Source of the DNA: an uncultured Streptococcus sp.
Lineage (GTDB): Bacteria; Bacillota; Bacilli; Lactobacillales; Streptococcaceae
DNA length: 64,000 nt
NCBI GenBank assembly: GCA_934196125.1
Contig: CAKPVT010000002.1
Span: 1-64,000, forward strand
Direction of reading: 5' to 3'
Shown: positions 37,262-46,066 of the stretch, piece by piece
How the letters are laid out: each line of letters opens with the position of its first letter
Numbering within the stretch: the stretch's first letter is position 1
The notes under the pieces: generated by a model
Databases searched by the model: none
What the model was told of the DNA's origin: nothing
What the model saw: the letters and a program-made list of their open reading frames with translations, nothing else
Program-made: the position numbers and the translations under genes

Positions 37262-37951
37262 CTATTCTCCCAAATACCAACTAATTGCCTTATCCAATGA
37301 ATCAACCTTATTAAGCTTAGCATTATCAATTACTAGATAATTCCCTTCAAGTTCCCTAATATCACTTATATCATGTGATATATTAATAATTATTTTCCTA
37401 GGATTATTAATAATATAATTTTTAAAAAAAGTATGTATCTCATCAACTGTTTTTTTATCTAAAGCATTTGTAATTTCATCAAAAATAACAATATCCTTAT
37501 CTAAAGAGAGAAGTACATATAATTTTACTTTTTGTTTTTGACCATCACTTAAATATCTCAGTTTGACATAAACGTCAATAGACTCTATATTTAATAAATT
37601 ATATATTTCACTAGATAATTTCCATGGAACTGTATTTTGCAAATCTAATATAGTCAATTCGCTAGGAATATTTGAGTAACTAGATATAATTAAAGTTTTT
37701 TCAGAAATATCACTTGGAAAGCACTTACTACTATTTAGTATAAAATCCTTTGCGAGTTGGGCTTTGCCAGTTGAACGAGAAAGAATATTGCCGTCTTTAT
37801 CAAATTGATAGCCTCCCCACATATGTTGGTCAACTATTCCTACTTTTTTTGATTCAACTTCAATCAATGTTCCAACTTGTTTTTTATGTTCAGAATAGCC
37901 AATAGGTACAAGGTCTTTCGTATCAATAAAGTTAAAAAATCTTTCCGGCAT
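37262..37951 (-). pseudogene. Chimeric ORF: lipase C-terminus joined to an ABC ATPase lacking Walker A
   Basis: 229 codons. Residues about 6-60 (FNFIDTKDLVPIGYSEHKK...VDQHMWGGYQFDKDGNIL) continue the lipase encoded just upstream in another frame. From about residue 64 (TGKAQLAKDFILNSS) the protein is the C-terminal part of an ABC ATPase: signature LSDGQ, Walker B DIVIFDEITNALD and a switch His in ISHD. A proper Walker A is absent; only a TGKAQ stretch resembles its end. The ORF therefore joins two gene fragments by deletion, and the ATPase should not work. Confidence 0.75.
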
Positions 37952-38561
37952 TGGTCAATTTATCTGCGTTTTTTTGTTGGTGCTTATTTAAAATACTGTA
38001 AATATTGGGACCCTGATAGACATAAACACCATCTACTCGTTCGTGAAATTCTTCTGGTAAATCAGAAATCGCATATTGTCCGTCCATTGCACCTAAAGAA
38101 TGACCATAAACAGAAACCAACGCATTGGGATAGGTTCTCATTGTTTTTTGTAAAGTATCGGCAGAAGATTGTAGTTGAGGCATAGTAGCTGCCCCTCCGT
38201 TAGAGAGTATTTGTAAAGCGGTTGGAATGTCATTCATTACCCAATCTGCACGTACGTCCCAAAAAGTAGGGTTTTTAGGGTCGAATAAATTATCTACACT
38301 AGGAGCGGTTGACCCACGATAAAGCACAGTTACTTCTTTCACTGTTTCTCGTTCAGTAAGCGGCGCATTAGGAGAAACATAATGGTCAGTGATTACGAAT
38401 GATTGTTCGCCGGAAATTTTATTGAATGTTTGAGAGACATAACCGATTGTTTTAGAATCGTTTTTAATCGTTACAGTGTCGCCCTTTTTCCAATTTTTAT
38501 ATTCATTTTGTGCTATTTCTACACGCTCTTTTCCGGAATAAACTTTATTACTCATTGCCAT
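37932..38561 (-). CDS. Lipase-like alpha/beta-hydrolase, frameshifted near its end
   Basis: 209 codons, then a stop. The nucleophile elbow GHSLG (VYGHSLGAMDGQYAIS) is clear, and VLYRGSTAP with WVMNDIPTALQIL fits lipase-like proteins of Firmicutes, some of which are type VII secretion effectors. No signal peptide is present. The frame ends at KLTNAGKIF because a T-run (six T on the minus strand, 37934-37939) is one base too long; the next frame continues the protein. GGAGAGG favours the ATG at 38553-38555. The DUF1310 gene upstream overlaps it, a typical toxin/immunity layout. Confidence 0.75.
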   Translation of the reverse strand: MAMSNKVYSGKERVEIAQNEYKNWKKGDTVTIKNDSKTIGYVSQTFNKISGEQSFVITDHYVSPNAPLTERETVKEVTVLYRGSTAPSVDNLFDPKNPTFWDVRADWVMNDIPTALQILSNGGAATMPQLQSSADTLQKTMRTYPNALVSVYGHSLGAMDGQYAISDLPEEFHERVDGVYVYQGPNIYSILNKHQQKNADKLTNAGKIF

Positions 38562-38937
38562 ACCTCTCCTTTAATTTTGTGTCTAATTTACTTGAATATC
38601 CTCCGCCACCACCTGTGAGTTCATTATCCCATTTGTTTAAGCTTGAATACACATATAGTTCTTCGTCATTGTTAACATATAAAGTTACATCAATTCCTCC
38701 CATAGGATTGTGTTTAATACTGTCATAGTCAATTTTATACGACTGAATTACTCCTTCAGGAGTTAAGGCATTAGGGTCTAAATTTCGTAATCCTTCTTCA
38801 AATATTTTTTTGGCTTCGTCACTTTTGACAACTGTGACCATTTCTTTCTGTAATAGTTTGTTATCCATATAAAGTTTTCCTCCTAAGATTATGCTTAATG
38901 CAATAAAGAGATAGAAAAACAGCTTTCTTTTTTTCAT
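38548..38937 (-). CDS. DUF1310-family membrane-anchored protein
   Basis: 129 residues. One N-terminal membrane anchor (LFFYLFIALSIILGGKLYM) is followed by an extracytoplasmic domain with the DUF1310 signature: KSDEAKKIFEEGLRNLDPNA, TPEGVIQSYKIDYDSIKHNP, GGIDVTLYVNNDEELYV. The family is common in streptococci, often in tandem copies, and has no known function. It overlaps the lipase gene by 14 bases and so is produced before it. A cell-surface immunity role against the lipase is a reasonable guess, not shown. Confidence 0.8.
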   Translation of the reverse strand: MKKRKLFFYLFIALSIILGGKLYMDNKLLQKEMVTVVKSDEAKKIFEEGLRNLDPNALTPEGVIQSYKIDYDSIKHNPMGGIDVTLYVNNDEELYVYSSLNKWDNELTGGGGGYSSKLDTKLKERYGNE

Positions 38938-38966
38938 TCCTTTTCTCCTTTTTTCTCTTTTCGTTT

Positions 38967-38995
38967 AGTATATAAAAAAGTGGAAAAATTGACAA
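38967..38995 (-). promoter_or_regulatory. Promoter of the DUF1310-lipase pair
   Basis: On the minus strand TTGTCA (38995-38990), 17 bases, TATACT (38972-38967), about 30 bases before the DUF1310 ATG. Confidence 0.6.
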
Positions 38996-39131
38996 ATACG
39001 TTATTTTAATATCTAGTTAACATAATGTACACTATGCCAAGTAGCCCCTCTACCAATGGATAGAGACGCTCACTTTGTGATTTTTAATTGGTCTAGCTAA
39101 AAGCAACTTTCTAAAGCTTGATTTTTCGCGG

Positions 39132-39437
39132 TTATCTATATCTAATTCTTTGTGCATTTTTATCTGTACTATACTTGTCATCTACCACAAAGCGATAGCT
39201 TGAATGGACTACCTCAAAATAGATGTCTTTAAGTGTTTTTTTAGTTGCCATGATTTTCGCAAATTCATTTGCTCGCTTGCCAAACAATCGTAATTCAGAC
39301 CGTATCCATATCTCTTTATTTTGTAATGATTGCCCTTGTTCTCTACGCTCCAGCAACTTATTGTAGATACCTAATTGTTGCCCATCGCTACCTTTCGCAC
39401 CAATATTGACAAAATAATAGTAATAAGTGACATCGTT
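39132..39437 (-). pseudogene. Replication-initiation-factor/MobT-like relaxase fragment
   Basis: The frame reads GNDVTYYYYFVNIGAKGSDG, QQLGIYNKLLERREQGQSL, EIWIRSELRLFGKRANEFA and SSYRFVVDDKYS, resembling the Rep_trans-type initiators/relaxases of integrative elements. A stop (TGA) lies directly upstream and the protein ends after about 100 codons, a third of normal length. Both flanks (38996-39131 and 39438-39597) hold no recognisable gene. It shows that an integrative or plasmid-like element once occupied the region after rpmG. Confidence 0.6.
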
Positions 39438-39597
39438 TCCTCAATCTAAATAGCAAATTAATTATTTACATCACTGTAAATATATTGTAAAGAAAGGCTG
39501 TCTTAATCAGCATTCTCTAGTTAACTCATTAAGTGTATAAAAGTTTCCTTCGTTTTTCAAATAATCTGATTTTAAAAACCGAGAACATTGTTCACAT

Positions 39598-39645
39598 CAA
39601 AAAAAGATTGAAGAGATTGTCCAAAATGAACGTTTTCCTCAATCT
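39598..39645 (-). terminator. yhgE terminator
   Basis: AGATTGAGG and CTTCAATCT pair on the minus strand across a long loop, followed by TTTTTTTG, right after the yhgE stop codon. Confidence 0.65.
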
Positions 39646-39652
39646 AGTAATC

Positions 39653-41980
39653 TTATTTTTCTGTTTTTGGTTGTCTGTAAATGATAAGTCCAAGTACCAT
39701 GAAAGCAACAAGGAATGCTGAAAGAACACCAACTTGTGTACCAATTGAACCTGTCATCGAAATGGTTTGACGTAAACCTGTTACAATGTAACTCATTGGC
39801 ATATATGGGTGAACAACTTGGAAGAACTTAGGACTAAGCTCGATTGGATATGAACCACCTACGGAACCGACTTGAAGCAGTAGCATAATAAGTGATAGGA
39901 ATGAGCCATAACGATTATCCCAACCAACTAGAGCCGTTACAAGAGCCATTAACGTCCAACCACCTAAGATGATAAGGAGGATTGTTTTCCATTCGTAATT
40001 AGCCTCAAAGCCAAGGAATTGAATAGCACCATACAATACTAATGAACCAACCGTTGAAATCAATCCATTAATAAAGAGTTTTTGTTTTGCCCATTCAAAA
40101 CGATTTTTCACAGGATGTCCTGACAATGAGCTTGCAAAGATAACGTTCGTTGAAAGGGCAACTACCATAAGTGATACTGCAATCATGTAAGGTGCCATAC
40201 CAATACCATTTACTTTCACGCTATCATTATCTGTTTCTTTTGTTGATACAGGGTTAGAAACCAATTTAGCATTCTTATTTGTTACAGAAACGAGTGATAA
40301 TTGGTCACTCGCCTCTGAAAGTGATGATGTCAATGTTGAAATACCACTTGTCAAGGTTGTCAAGCCACTTGTCAACGTATCACTACCAGCAGCTAACTGA
40401 CTTGAACCAGAGGCCAATTCTTCCGCACCAGATTGCAATTGAGAAGCTCCACTTGTCAACTGAGTATTGCTAGCAGCCAATTGATTAGCTCCAGAAGCCG
40501 CTTGGGAAACACCACTTGTATAAGTTGTTACCCCTGTCAACAATTCGCTTGCGCCACTACTTAGTTTAGTATTAAGTGTTGAGATTCCTGAAGCAATTTG
40601 ACTACTTCCAGGGGCAATTTGTGTTGTAGCAGCTGTATTAACCTGATTTAAACCAGTAGATAATGTTGTCAAGGCTGTAACAGCACCAGGTAATGCTACA
40701 TTTGACTGATTTGCAATTTGGGAAACTCCCATTTGTAACTCAGTTACCTTACTTGATAAAGATGATAACTCTGTTAAAGCAGTTTCCATTGTTTGAACAT
40801 CTGTTAAAATTTGCTGTGCTTGTTGACTGACACTATTTCCTGAAGTATTTAATGCATTAACTAACTCAGCTTGTTGTGTTGCATCTAAACTTTGGTAAGT
40901 AGCTGTTTCTTGAATAGCAGTCAATCTGGCTGAACTATCCTTTTCTTCTGCCTCCAAAATTCCCTTAGCTTGTGCAGCAATATCACTTAAAGCAGTCGAA
41001 ATTTTTGTAGCATCAACTTTAGTAGAAATCTCAGAAACTGAAGCGTTTAATTGTTGAATTCCAGCATTTAATTGTGGTAAACCTGAAATTAATGACTGAA
41101 TATTTGTAGATTCTTCTGCTGAAAGTGTTGTCGCTGTTGCTAACTTCTGTAAACCATCGGTTAAACTATTAGCACCATCAACTAATTGTTGTACTTGTGC
41201 AGAACTTTCTTTTAGTTGAGCTACACCACTTACAAGTGCTGCTGAATTACTATCTAATTCATTTGCTCCACTCGCCAAACTTGACACGCCGTTTGTATAA
41301 GTTGTCAAGCCGCTTGAAAGTGTCGCTGTTCCGTCTGCTAAAGTTTGGCTGCCTGATGCTGCTGTGTTGAGATTATCTGTAATGGTTTGACTGCCAGATT
41401 CAAGTTGTTGGCTTCCTGAGAGCAACTCTTTACCACCGTCACTTGCTTCTTGTAAACCATCTTGTAAACTAGACATGCTCTTGAATACAGCTTTTGTATA
41501 AGTTTCTGTGATATTTTCAGAAACAGTATCTTTAAGCTTGGTCATCGCAGATTCGCTCATTTTAGAAGCGACAAAGCTACGTCCAGCTGTTGTTTGATAA
41601 TTAATTGTCAATTTTTCAGGGTCATCTGTCAAAAGGCTGGCTGCCTTTTCAGACAAATCCTCTGGTAATGTGATAACCATATAGTAATCACCATTTTCCA
41701 GACCCTCTTCTGCTTTTTCTGCGCTAACAAAGTGATAATCTAAGGCTTTATTTTTAGACATACTGTCCACCATATTATCACCGATTGATAGCGTTTGGTC
41801 ATTTAAAGTTGATGACTTATCTTGATTGACAACTGCTACTGGCAAATCATCAACATTTCCGTAAGGGTCCCACATAGAACCCAAGAAAGATAAGTTATAA
41901 AGTGCTGGAATAAGAGCAACACCAATCATTGTTACCCAAAGTTTTGGGCTTTTTATAAGTGCTTTTAATTCTTCTAACAT
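39653..41980 (-). CDS. YhgE/Pip-domain membrane protein
   Basis: 775 residues from the ATG at 41978-41980 (MLEELKALIKSPKLWVTMIG), with TAGGAG upstream. An N-terminal membrane helix is followed by a large extracytoplasmic domain (about 40-580) made of many short repeats such as LASGSSQLAAGSDTL and TLTSGLTTLTSG, which form long helices. Six C-terminal membrane segments (about 600-770) follow. The family is related to ABC-2/RND-like transporters and includes the phage-infection protein Pip. Function is unknown; regulation is by the divergent TetR gene. Confidence 0.9.
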   Translation of the reverse strand: MLEELKALIKSPKLWVTMIGVALIPALYNLSFLGSMWDPYGNVDDLPVAVVNQDKSSTLNDQTLSIGDNMVDSMSKNKALDYHFVSAEKAEEGLENGDYYMVITLPEDLSEKAASLLTDDPEKLTINYQTTAGRSFVASKMSESAMTKLKDTVSENITETYTKAVFKSMSSLQDGLQEASDGGKELLSGSQQLESGSQTITDNLNTAASGSQTLADGTATLSSGLTTYTNGVSSLASGANELDSNSAALVSGVAQLKESSAQVQQLVDGANSLTDGLQKLATATTLSAEESTNIQSLISGLPQLNAGIQQLNASVSEISTKVDATKISTALSDIAAQAKGILEAEEKDSSARLTAIQETATYQSLDATQQAELVNALNTSGNSVSQQAQQILTDVQTMETALTELSSLSSKVTELQMGVSQIANQSNVALPGAVTALTTLSTGLNQVNTAATTQIAPGSSQIASGISTLNTKLSSGASELLTGVTTYTSGVSQAASGANQLAASNTQLTSGASQLQSGAEELASGSSQLAAGSDTLTSGLTTLTSGISTLTSSLSEASDQLSLVSVTNKNAKLVSNPVSTKETDNDSVKVNGIGMAPYMIAVSLMVVALSTNVIFASSLSGHPVKNRFEWAKQKLFINGLISTVGSLVLYGAIQFLGFEANYEWKTILLIILGGWTLMALVTALVGWDNRYGSFLSLIMLLLQVGSVGGSYPIELSPKFFQVVHPYMPMSYIVTGLRQTISMTGSIGTQVGVLSAFLVAFMVLGLIIYRQPKTEK

Positions 41981-41992
41981 ATTTTCTCCTAA

Positions 41993-42101
41993 TTTGGACA
42001 TAGTGTTCAAAAATTATGATAAAATATATTATACAGAGATATAAAATAATTTCAAGACAAAAGAAGGGGTTTTTGGACACTCTGTCTAAAAGTGTTCAAA
42101 A
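41993..42101. promoter_or_regulatory. Two TetR-type operators between yhgE and tetR
   Basis: TTTGGACA-TAG-TGTTCAAA at 41993-42011 and TTTTGGACACT...AGTGTTCAAAA at 42071-42101 are related inverted repeats with TGGACA/TGTTCA half-sites. They flank the divergent promoters and are the likely binding sites of the adjacent TetR regulator. Confidence 0.65.
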
Positions 42102-42111
42102 GATTTTTATT

Positions 42112-42654
42112 ATGGCAAATGATAATCGCAGAGCTAACACCAAAAAAGCCATTCAAGAAGCTATGGTCGCCCTTTTAAAGACAGAGAGTTTTGACGACAT
42201 TACCACCATCAAAATTGCTAAAGAAGCTGGCATTAGCCGTTCAAGTTTCTACACACATTATAAGGATAAATTTGAATTGATTGATTCCTGTCAACAAACC
42301 CTTTTCAATCAAGTTGAATATATTTTTGAAAAACACGAAGGCAATAAAGAACAAGCGTTTTTAGAGATTTTTGAATTTCTAAAACGTGAGCAATTGCTAT
42401 CTGCCTTAATTTCGGCGAATGGCACGCGGGAATTTCAAGCTTTTATTGTTAATAAGGTGCTCATCTTTATCAATACTGATTTTCAAAATCGTTTTGGGCG
42501 TGAGGAACTTTCCCCTGTCGAAAAAGAATACAGCAGTATCTACTTTGCCTACGCCTTTTTTGGCCTCTGCCAATCTTGGATAGCTAATGGCAAAAAAGAA
42601 TCTCCTCGCCAAATGACTAACCTCATTTTAAAACTTTTACCACTATCACTATAA
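42112..42654 (+). CDS. TetR/AcrR-family regulator
   Basis: 180 residues starting at MANDNRRANTKKAIQEAM. The helix-turn-helix (DDITTIKIAKEAGISRSSFYTHYKDKFELID, about 25-55) is canonical. The C-terminal ligand domain ends LPLSL. A longer frame from 42016 would run through the operator region and is less likely. It is divergent from yhgE with two operators between, so it probably represses yhgE and itself. A small GTCGCC/GGCGAC hairpin follows its stop. Confidence 0.9.
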   Translation: MANDNRRANTKKAIQEAMVALLKTESFDDITTIKIAKEAGISRSSFYTHYKDKFELIDSCQQTLFNQVEYIFEKHEGNKEQAFLEIFEFLKREQLLSALISANGTREFQAFIVNKVLIFINTDFQNRFGREELSPVEKEYSSIYFAYAFFGLCQSWIANGKKESPRQMTNLILKLLPLSL

Positions 42655-42927
42655 CCACCCATTCTTAAAGTCGCCTTTTGGCGACTCTGAATGTAGCCAA
42701 ACTTACTTTTAACTCAAAATAAGTTGCAAACAATTGTTGTCTCACTGTTCGATTTCAGGATTATTTGCAAACAAAGTGAGCGCAAAAACGATACCTCGTT
42801 TCTCCTACATTTCGGAAGCTTTGAGAATTCCTTGGATTCCTTCAATAGTCCACTGGATGGTTTGAGGTCTGAGCCTAGAAATAAAAAAGCGAGGAACCTA
42901 AGGGAAGTATCAAAAAAGACTTTTCTA
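42655..42927. other. Intergenic region after tetR
   Basis: 273 bases. A hairpin AGTCGCC-TTTT-GGCGACT (42671-42689) may end tetR transcription. The rest contains short repeats (TTTGCAAAC-like) and an open plus frame I do not believe to be a gene. It may be an intergenic repeat element. Confidence 0.3.
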
Positions 42928-43362
42928 TTATAAAAAAATCATAACCACCCGTGAAAACGGGTGGCTTGTACACCGGCTATAAGCCGTTAATCTCCAGCAG
43001 CGTCTAAATCCTCCATCTGAAAATGGTTCTTCATACTCTTTTACACTTAACTTATCCAAAGCTATGTCATCTTTCTCCTGTTCGCAAATATACTTCGCTA
43101 CGATTCGTTCGTTTAATCCAACAGCACTTACGTAATAGCCCCTAGCCCAAAACTTGCGATTTCCATATTTATATTTTAAATTTGCGTGCTTATCAAATAT
43201 CATCAAAGCACTTTTACTTTTTAAATATCCCATAAGATCCGAAATCGCAAGTTTCGGTGGAATTAAAACAAGCATATGAACATGATCTGACATCATATGT
43301 CCTTCTATTATCTCAACTCCTTTATATTAACATAGGTGACGGAAAATACCTATTAAGTCTTG
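42928..43362 (-). pseudogene. IS200/IS605-type TnpA, truncated and with a nonsense codon
   Basis: The 122-codon ORF starts inside the gene at MMSDHVHMLVLIPPK, which carries the HUH motif (HVH), and has YICEQEKDDIAL with the catalytic Tyr. Upstream in the same frame the protein continues as DLIGIFRHLC-stop-YKGVEIIEGH, so TAA at about 43330-43332 replaces one codon. About 45 N-terminal residues are missing because the left-end hairpin now directly abuts. Y1 transposases of this type move single-stranded DNA; this copy is dead. Confidence 0.85.
42945..42964. repeat. Right-end hairpin of the IS200-like element
   Basis: CCACCCGT-GAAA-ACGGGTGG, a subterminal palindrome of the kind recognised by Y1 transposases. 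Confidence 0.6.
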
Positions 43363-43366
43363 TCAG

Positions 43367-43385
43367 CCACCAGCTTAGCTGGTGG
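43367..43385. repeat. Left-end hairpin of the IS200-like element
   Basis: CCACCAGCTTAGCTGGTGG, a palindrome with the same CCACC/GGTGG ends as the right hairpin. Only 4 bases separate it from the surviving tnpA sequence, marking the internal deletion. Confidence 0.6.
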
Positions 43386-43427
43386 TTTTCTTGTTTTTCT
43401 CTTCGAGAAAAACTGACTTGAAGCCAT

Positions 43428-43451
43428 AAAAAAAACACGGCAAAGACCGTG
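43428..43451 (-). terminator. rpsD terminator
   Basis: CACGG-TCTTTG-CCGTG followed by TTTTTTTT on the minus strand, about 30 bases after the rpsD stop. Confidence 0.85.
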
Positions 43452-43478
43452 GTTTTAAATACTTCAATAAACTGAGAA

Positions 43479-44090
43479 TTAAAGCATTTTGTTGTAGTAT
43501 TCAACGATAAGTGCTTCGTTGATTTCTGGGTTGATTTCGTCGCGTTCTGGAAGACGAGTCAATGAACCTTCAAGTTTTTCAGCGTCAAATGATACGAATG
43601 CTGGACGTCCAAGAGTAGCTTCAACAGCTTCAAGGATAGCAGGTACTTTAGCTGATTTTTCGCGAACTGAGATAACTTGACCTGGAGTTACGCGGTATGA
43701 AGGGATATCAACACGTTTACCGTCAACAAGGATGTGACCGTGGTTAACAAATTGACGAGCTTGACGACGAGTAGTTGCAAGACCTAAACGGTAAACAACG
43801 TTGTCAAGACGACGTTCCAAAAGAACCATAAAGTTGAAACCAAGAGTTCCACCTTTAATCTTAGTAGCTTGTACGAACAAGTTACGGAATTGTTTTTCAC
43901 CTACACCGTAAGTGAAACGAAGTTTTTGTTTTTCAGCCAATTGCAAACCATATTCGGAAAGTTTGCTACGGTTGTTAGGACCGTGTTGACCTGGCACGTA
44001 GTTACGACGTGCTAATTCTTTACCTGTACCTGTAAGAGACAAGCCAAGGCGACGTGATTGTTTCCATGATGGACCTGTATAACGTGACAT
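43479..44090 (-). CDS. rpsD: Ribosomal protein S4 (uS4)
   Basis: 203 residues starting [16 protein letters not shown], full length. The S4 RNA-binding domain ([37 protein letters not shown], about 90-150) is clear. It binds 16S rRNA early in 30S assembly and represses its own synthesis in many bacteria. AGGAGG lies 9 bases before the ATG. A leader of about 190 bases precedes it. Confidence 0.98.
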   Translation of the reverse strand: MSRYTGPSWKQSRRLGLSLTGTGKELARRNYVPGQHGPNNRSKLSEYGLQLAEKQKLRFTYGVGEKQFRNLFVQATKIKGGTLGFNFMVLLERRLDNVVYRLGLATTRRQARQFVNHGHILVDGKRVDIPSYRVTPGQVISVREKSAKVPAILEAVEATLGRPAFVSFDAEKLEGSLTRLPERDEINPEINEALIVEYYNKML

Positions 44091-44283
44091 TAAAAATGTC
44101 CTCCTATAAAATAAAAATTTTGTAGGAAATAACAAATTAGAGAATCCTGATTCGTGCAGTTGACTTTCATCTAAACAGCCAAGATTACTTTTCCGACTTC
44201 TAGGAGCTTTTCTAATAAGAAGAAAAACTGTAGAAGAGCCAACTGTTGACGAGCTTCATACTCTCCTGCTATTATTTCACACA
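44091..44283 (-). promoter_or_regulatory. rpsD 5' leader, possible S4 autoregulatory RNA
   Basis: About 190 bases without a gene and with several inverted repeats (for example TCTTCTA/TAGAAG arms near 44200-44256 and a CAGTTGAC/GTCAACAG pair). S4 leaders that fold into pseudoknots control rpsD in Firmicutes; I can see pairing potential but not a confirmed consensus. Confidence 0.35.
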
Positions 44284-44289
44284 AAGATT

Positions 44290-44318
44290 AGTTTAACATA
44301 AAAAAAAGGCGTTGTAAA
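44290..44318 (-). promoter_or_regulatory. rpsD promoter inside the veg terminator
   Basis: TTTACA (44318-44313), 17 bases, TAAACT (44295-44290) on the minus strand. The -35 hexamer lies in the loop of the veg terminator. Confidence 0.6.
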
Positions 44319-44326
44319 GCCTTTTT
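44301..44326 (-). terminator. veg terminator
   Basis: AAAGGC-TTTACAAC-GCCTTT followed by a T-run on the minus strand, about 30 bases after the veg stop. Confidence 0.8.
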
Positions 44327-44357
44327 ATCTACTATTGCTGATAATTCTAATCAAGGA

Positions 44358-44630
44358 TTAATCAAAATAGCGAATCAATGTTTTTTCAGTTAAAATATCT
44401 GAATAAGTGTATGATTCAACATAGGAATTGTTGATTGCTCCTGGAACATCTGAATTTTCATTGTATTCAACGATAAATAATGAAGGGTAAACTTCAGTCA
44501 AACGACCAACTTTATTTTTTTCACGTTTACGACCATTTTCAAGTGTCAATTCAACAAGTTGACCTTCATGGGCTTTAATATCTTCTTTGATTTTTTTCAT
44601 TTTTGCTACATCTGCAAATGCATCACTCAT
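44358..44630 (-). CDS. veg: Veg family protein
   Basis: 90 residues. It has the family's DVAKMKKIKEDIKAHEGQLVEL helix and LTLENGRKREKNKVGRL small beta-barrel, ending in YSDILTEKTLIRYFD. In Bacillus, Veg is an abundant protein that stimulates biofilm genes; the molecular role is unclear. Here it follows dnaB by 38 bases and is ended by its own terminator. Confidence 0.9.
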   Translation of the reverse strand: MSDAFADVAKMKKIKEDIKAHEGQLVELTLENGRKREKNKVGRLTEVYPSLFIVEYNENSDVPGAINNSYVESYTYSDILTEKTLIRYFD

Positions 44631-44668
44631 CTTCTACTTTGCTCCTTAATAAAGTAATTTTATATTTA

Positions 44669-46030
44669 TCAACGCTCTTCAAACTGCGCTATACTAGAAA
44701 ATTTATTGTATTCTTTTTGGAAGATTAATTTCACTGTGCCACGCGCTCCTGAACGGTTCTTCTCCAAGATAACTTCGATAGTATTGTCTTCGACAGCGTC
44801 ATCATTTTCTTCACCCTCACGACGATAATAATCATCACGATACAAGAAGGCAACGATATCCGCATCTTGCTCGATAGAACCTGATTCACGAATATCTGAC
44901 AACACAGGACGTTTATCCTGACGTTGTTCAACACCACGAGACAGCTGACTAAGTGCGATAACAGGGACTTTCAGCTCTTTTGCTAAAATTTTCAATTGAC
45001 GTGAAATATCAGAAACCTCCTGTTGTCGGTTTTCTGGACGTGTTCCTGTAATCAACTGTAAATAGTCAATGACAATCAAGCCAAGACCACCCTCAACTTC
45101 TTGAGACAGCTTACGTGCTCGTGCACGAATTTCAGTGATTTTAATCCCTGGTGTATCATCAATATAAATCGGTGCTTCTGCTAAAGCACCTTGGGCAATG
45201 GTAATGTTGTTCCATTCTTGGTCGGTCAATTGACCTGTTCGAAGGTGGTGAGAATCAACCATTCCCTCAGCAGCCAACATACGGTCAACCAAACTTTCAG
45301 CACCCATTTCCAGAGAGAAAATAGCGACTGGTTTATTTTGTTTAGTCCCAACATTTTGAGCAATGTTCAAAACAAAAGCAGTTTTCCCGACGGCTGGACG
45401 TGCAGCAAGGATAATCAATTGATCAGGGTGTAAACCTGTTGTAATCTTATCCAAATCACGAAAACCAGTCGACAATCCAGTAACATCACTTGTCTGACGA
45501 GAACGGATTTCCAAATTTTCATAGTTGACCTTCAAAACATCTGAAATCTTACGAAAACCACTGCGATTGCTATGTTCATTAATCTCAACAAGGGCTTTTT
45601 CTGCCCCCGCAATAACGTCTTCAGAATCCGTAGCACCTTCATAGGCAAGGTTTACAGTCTCTGTCAACCTAGAGATGATATTACGCAGCATCGCCTTTTC
45701 AGCGACAATTTTAGCATAATATTCTGCATTGGCACTCGTAGGAACGCTATTGACAAGTTCGACAATGTAAGACAAGCCACCAATGTTTTGTAAATCCCCT
45801 TGGTCATCAAGAATTGTTCTAACTGTTGTGGCATCAATAGCCTCATTACGATCGCTAAGTGTAATCATTGCCTTAAAAATAACTCTATGAGAATACTTAT
45901 AGAAATCATCTGAGCTAATGTATTCACGGACAGTAATAAGCTTATCTGGCGAGATAAAAATCGAACCTAAGACAGACTGCTCTGCTAATAAATCTTGTGG
46001 CTGAACTCTCAATTCTAACTCTTCTGCCAA
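44669..46030 (-). CDS. dnaB: Replicative DNA helicase DnaB (DnaC in Bacillus naming)
   Basis: 453 residues. The N-terminal DnaG-binding domain starts RVQPQDLLAEQSVLGSIF; the C-terminal RecA-like domain (about 175-453) has Walker A ARPAVGKTAFVLN, Walker B LIVIDYLQLI and the SQLSRGVEQR arginine region. It unwinds the fork as a hexamer. I chose TTG at 46028-46030 because GGAGG lies 8 bases upstream; a GTG nine bases earlier overlaps that site. It follows rplI closely. Confidence 0.97.
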   Translation of the reverse strand: MAEELELRVQPQDLLAEQSVLGSIFISPDKLITVREYISSDDFYKYSHRVIFKAMITLSDRNEAIDATTVRTILDDQGDLQNIGGLSYIVELVNSVPTSANAEYYAKIVAEKAMLRNIISRLTETVNLAYEGATDSEDVIAGAEKALVEINEHSNRSGFRKISDVLKVNYENLEIRSRQTSDVTGLSTGFRDLDKITTGLHPDQLIILAARPAVGKTAFVLNIAQNVGTKQNKPVAIFSLEMGAESLVDRMLAAEGMVDSHHLRTGQLTDQEWNNITIAQGALAEAPIYIDDTPGIKITEIRARARKLSQEVEGGLGLIVIDYLQLITGTRPENRQQEVSDISRQLKILAKELKVPVIALSQLSRGVEQRQDKRPVLSDIRESGSIEQDADIVAFLYRDDYYRREGEENDDAVEDNTIEVILEKNRSGARGTVKLIFQKEYNKFSSIAQFEER

Positions 46031-46066
46031 ATTCTTCACCTCCCCTAATAACCTCTAAACGTAGGA

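Noticed and set aside
42724..42933. 69-codon plus-strand ORF after tetR
   Set aside because: No ribosome-binding site and biased composition. It looks like a repeat-type intergenic sequence that happens to be open.
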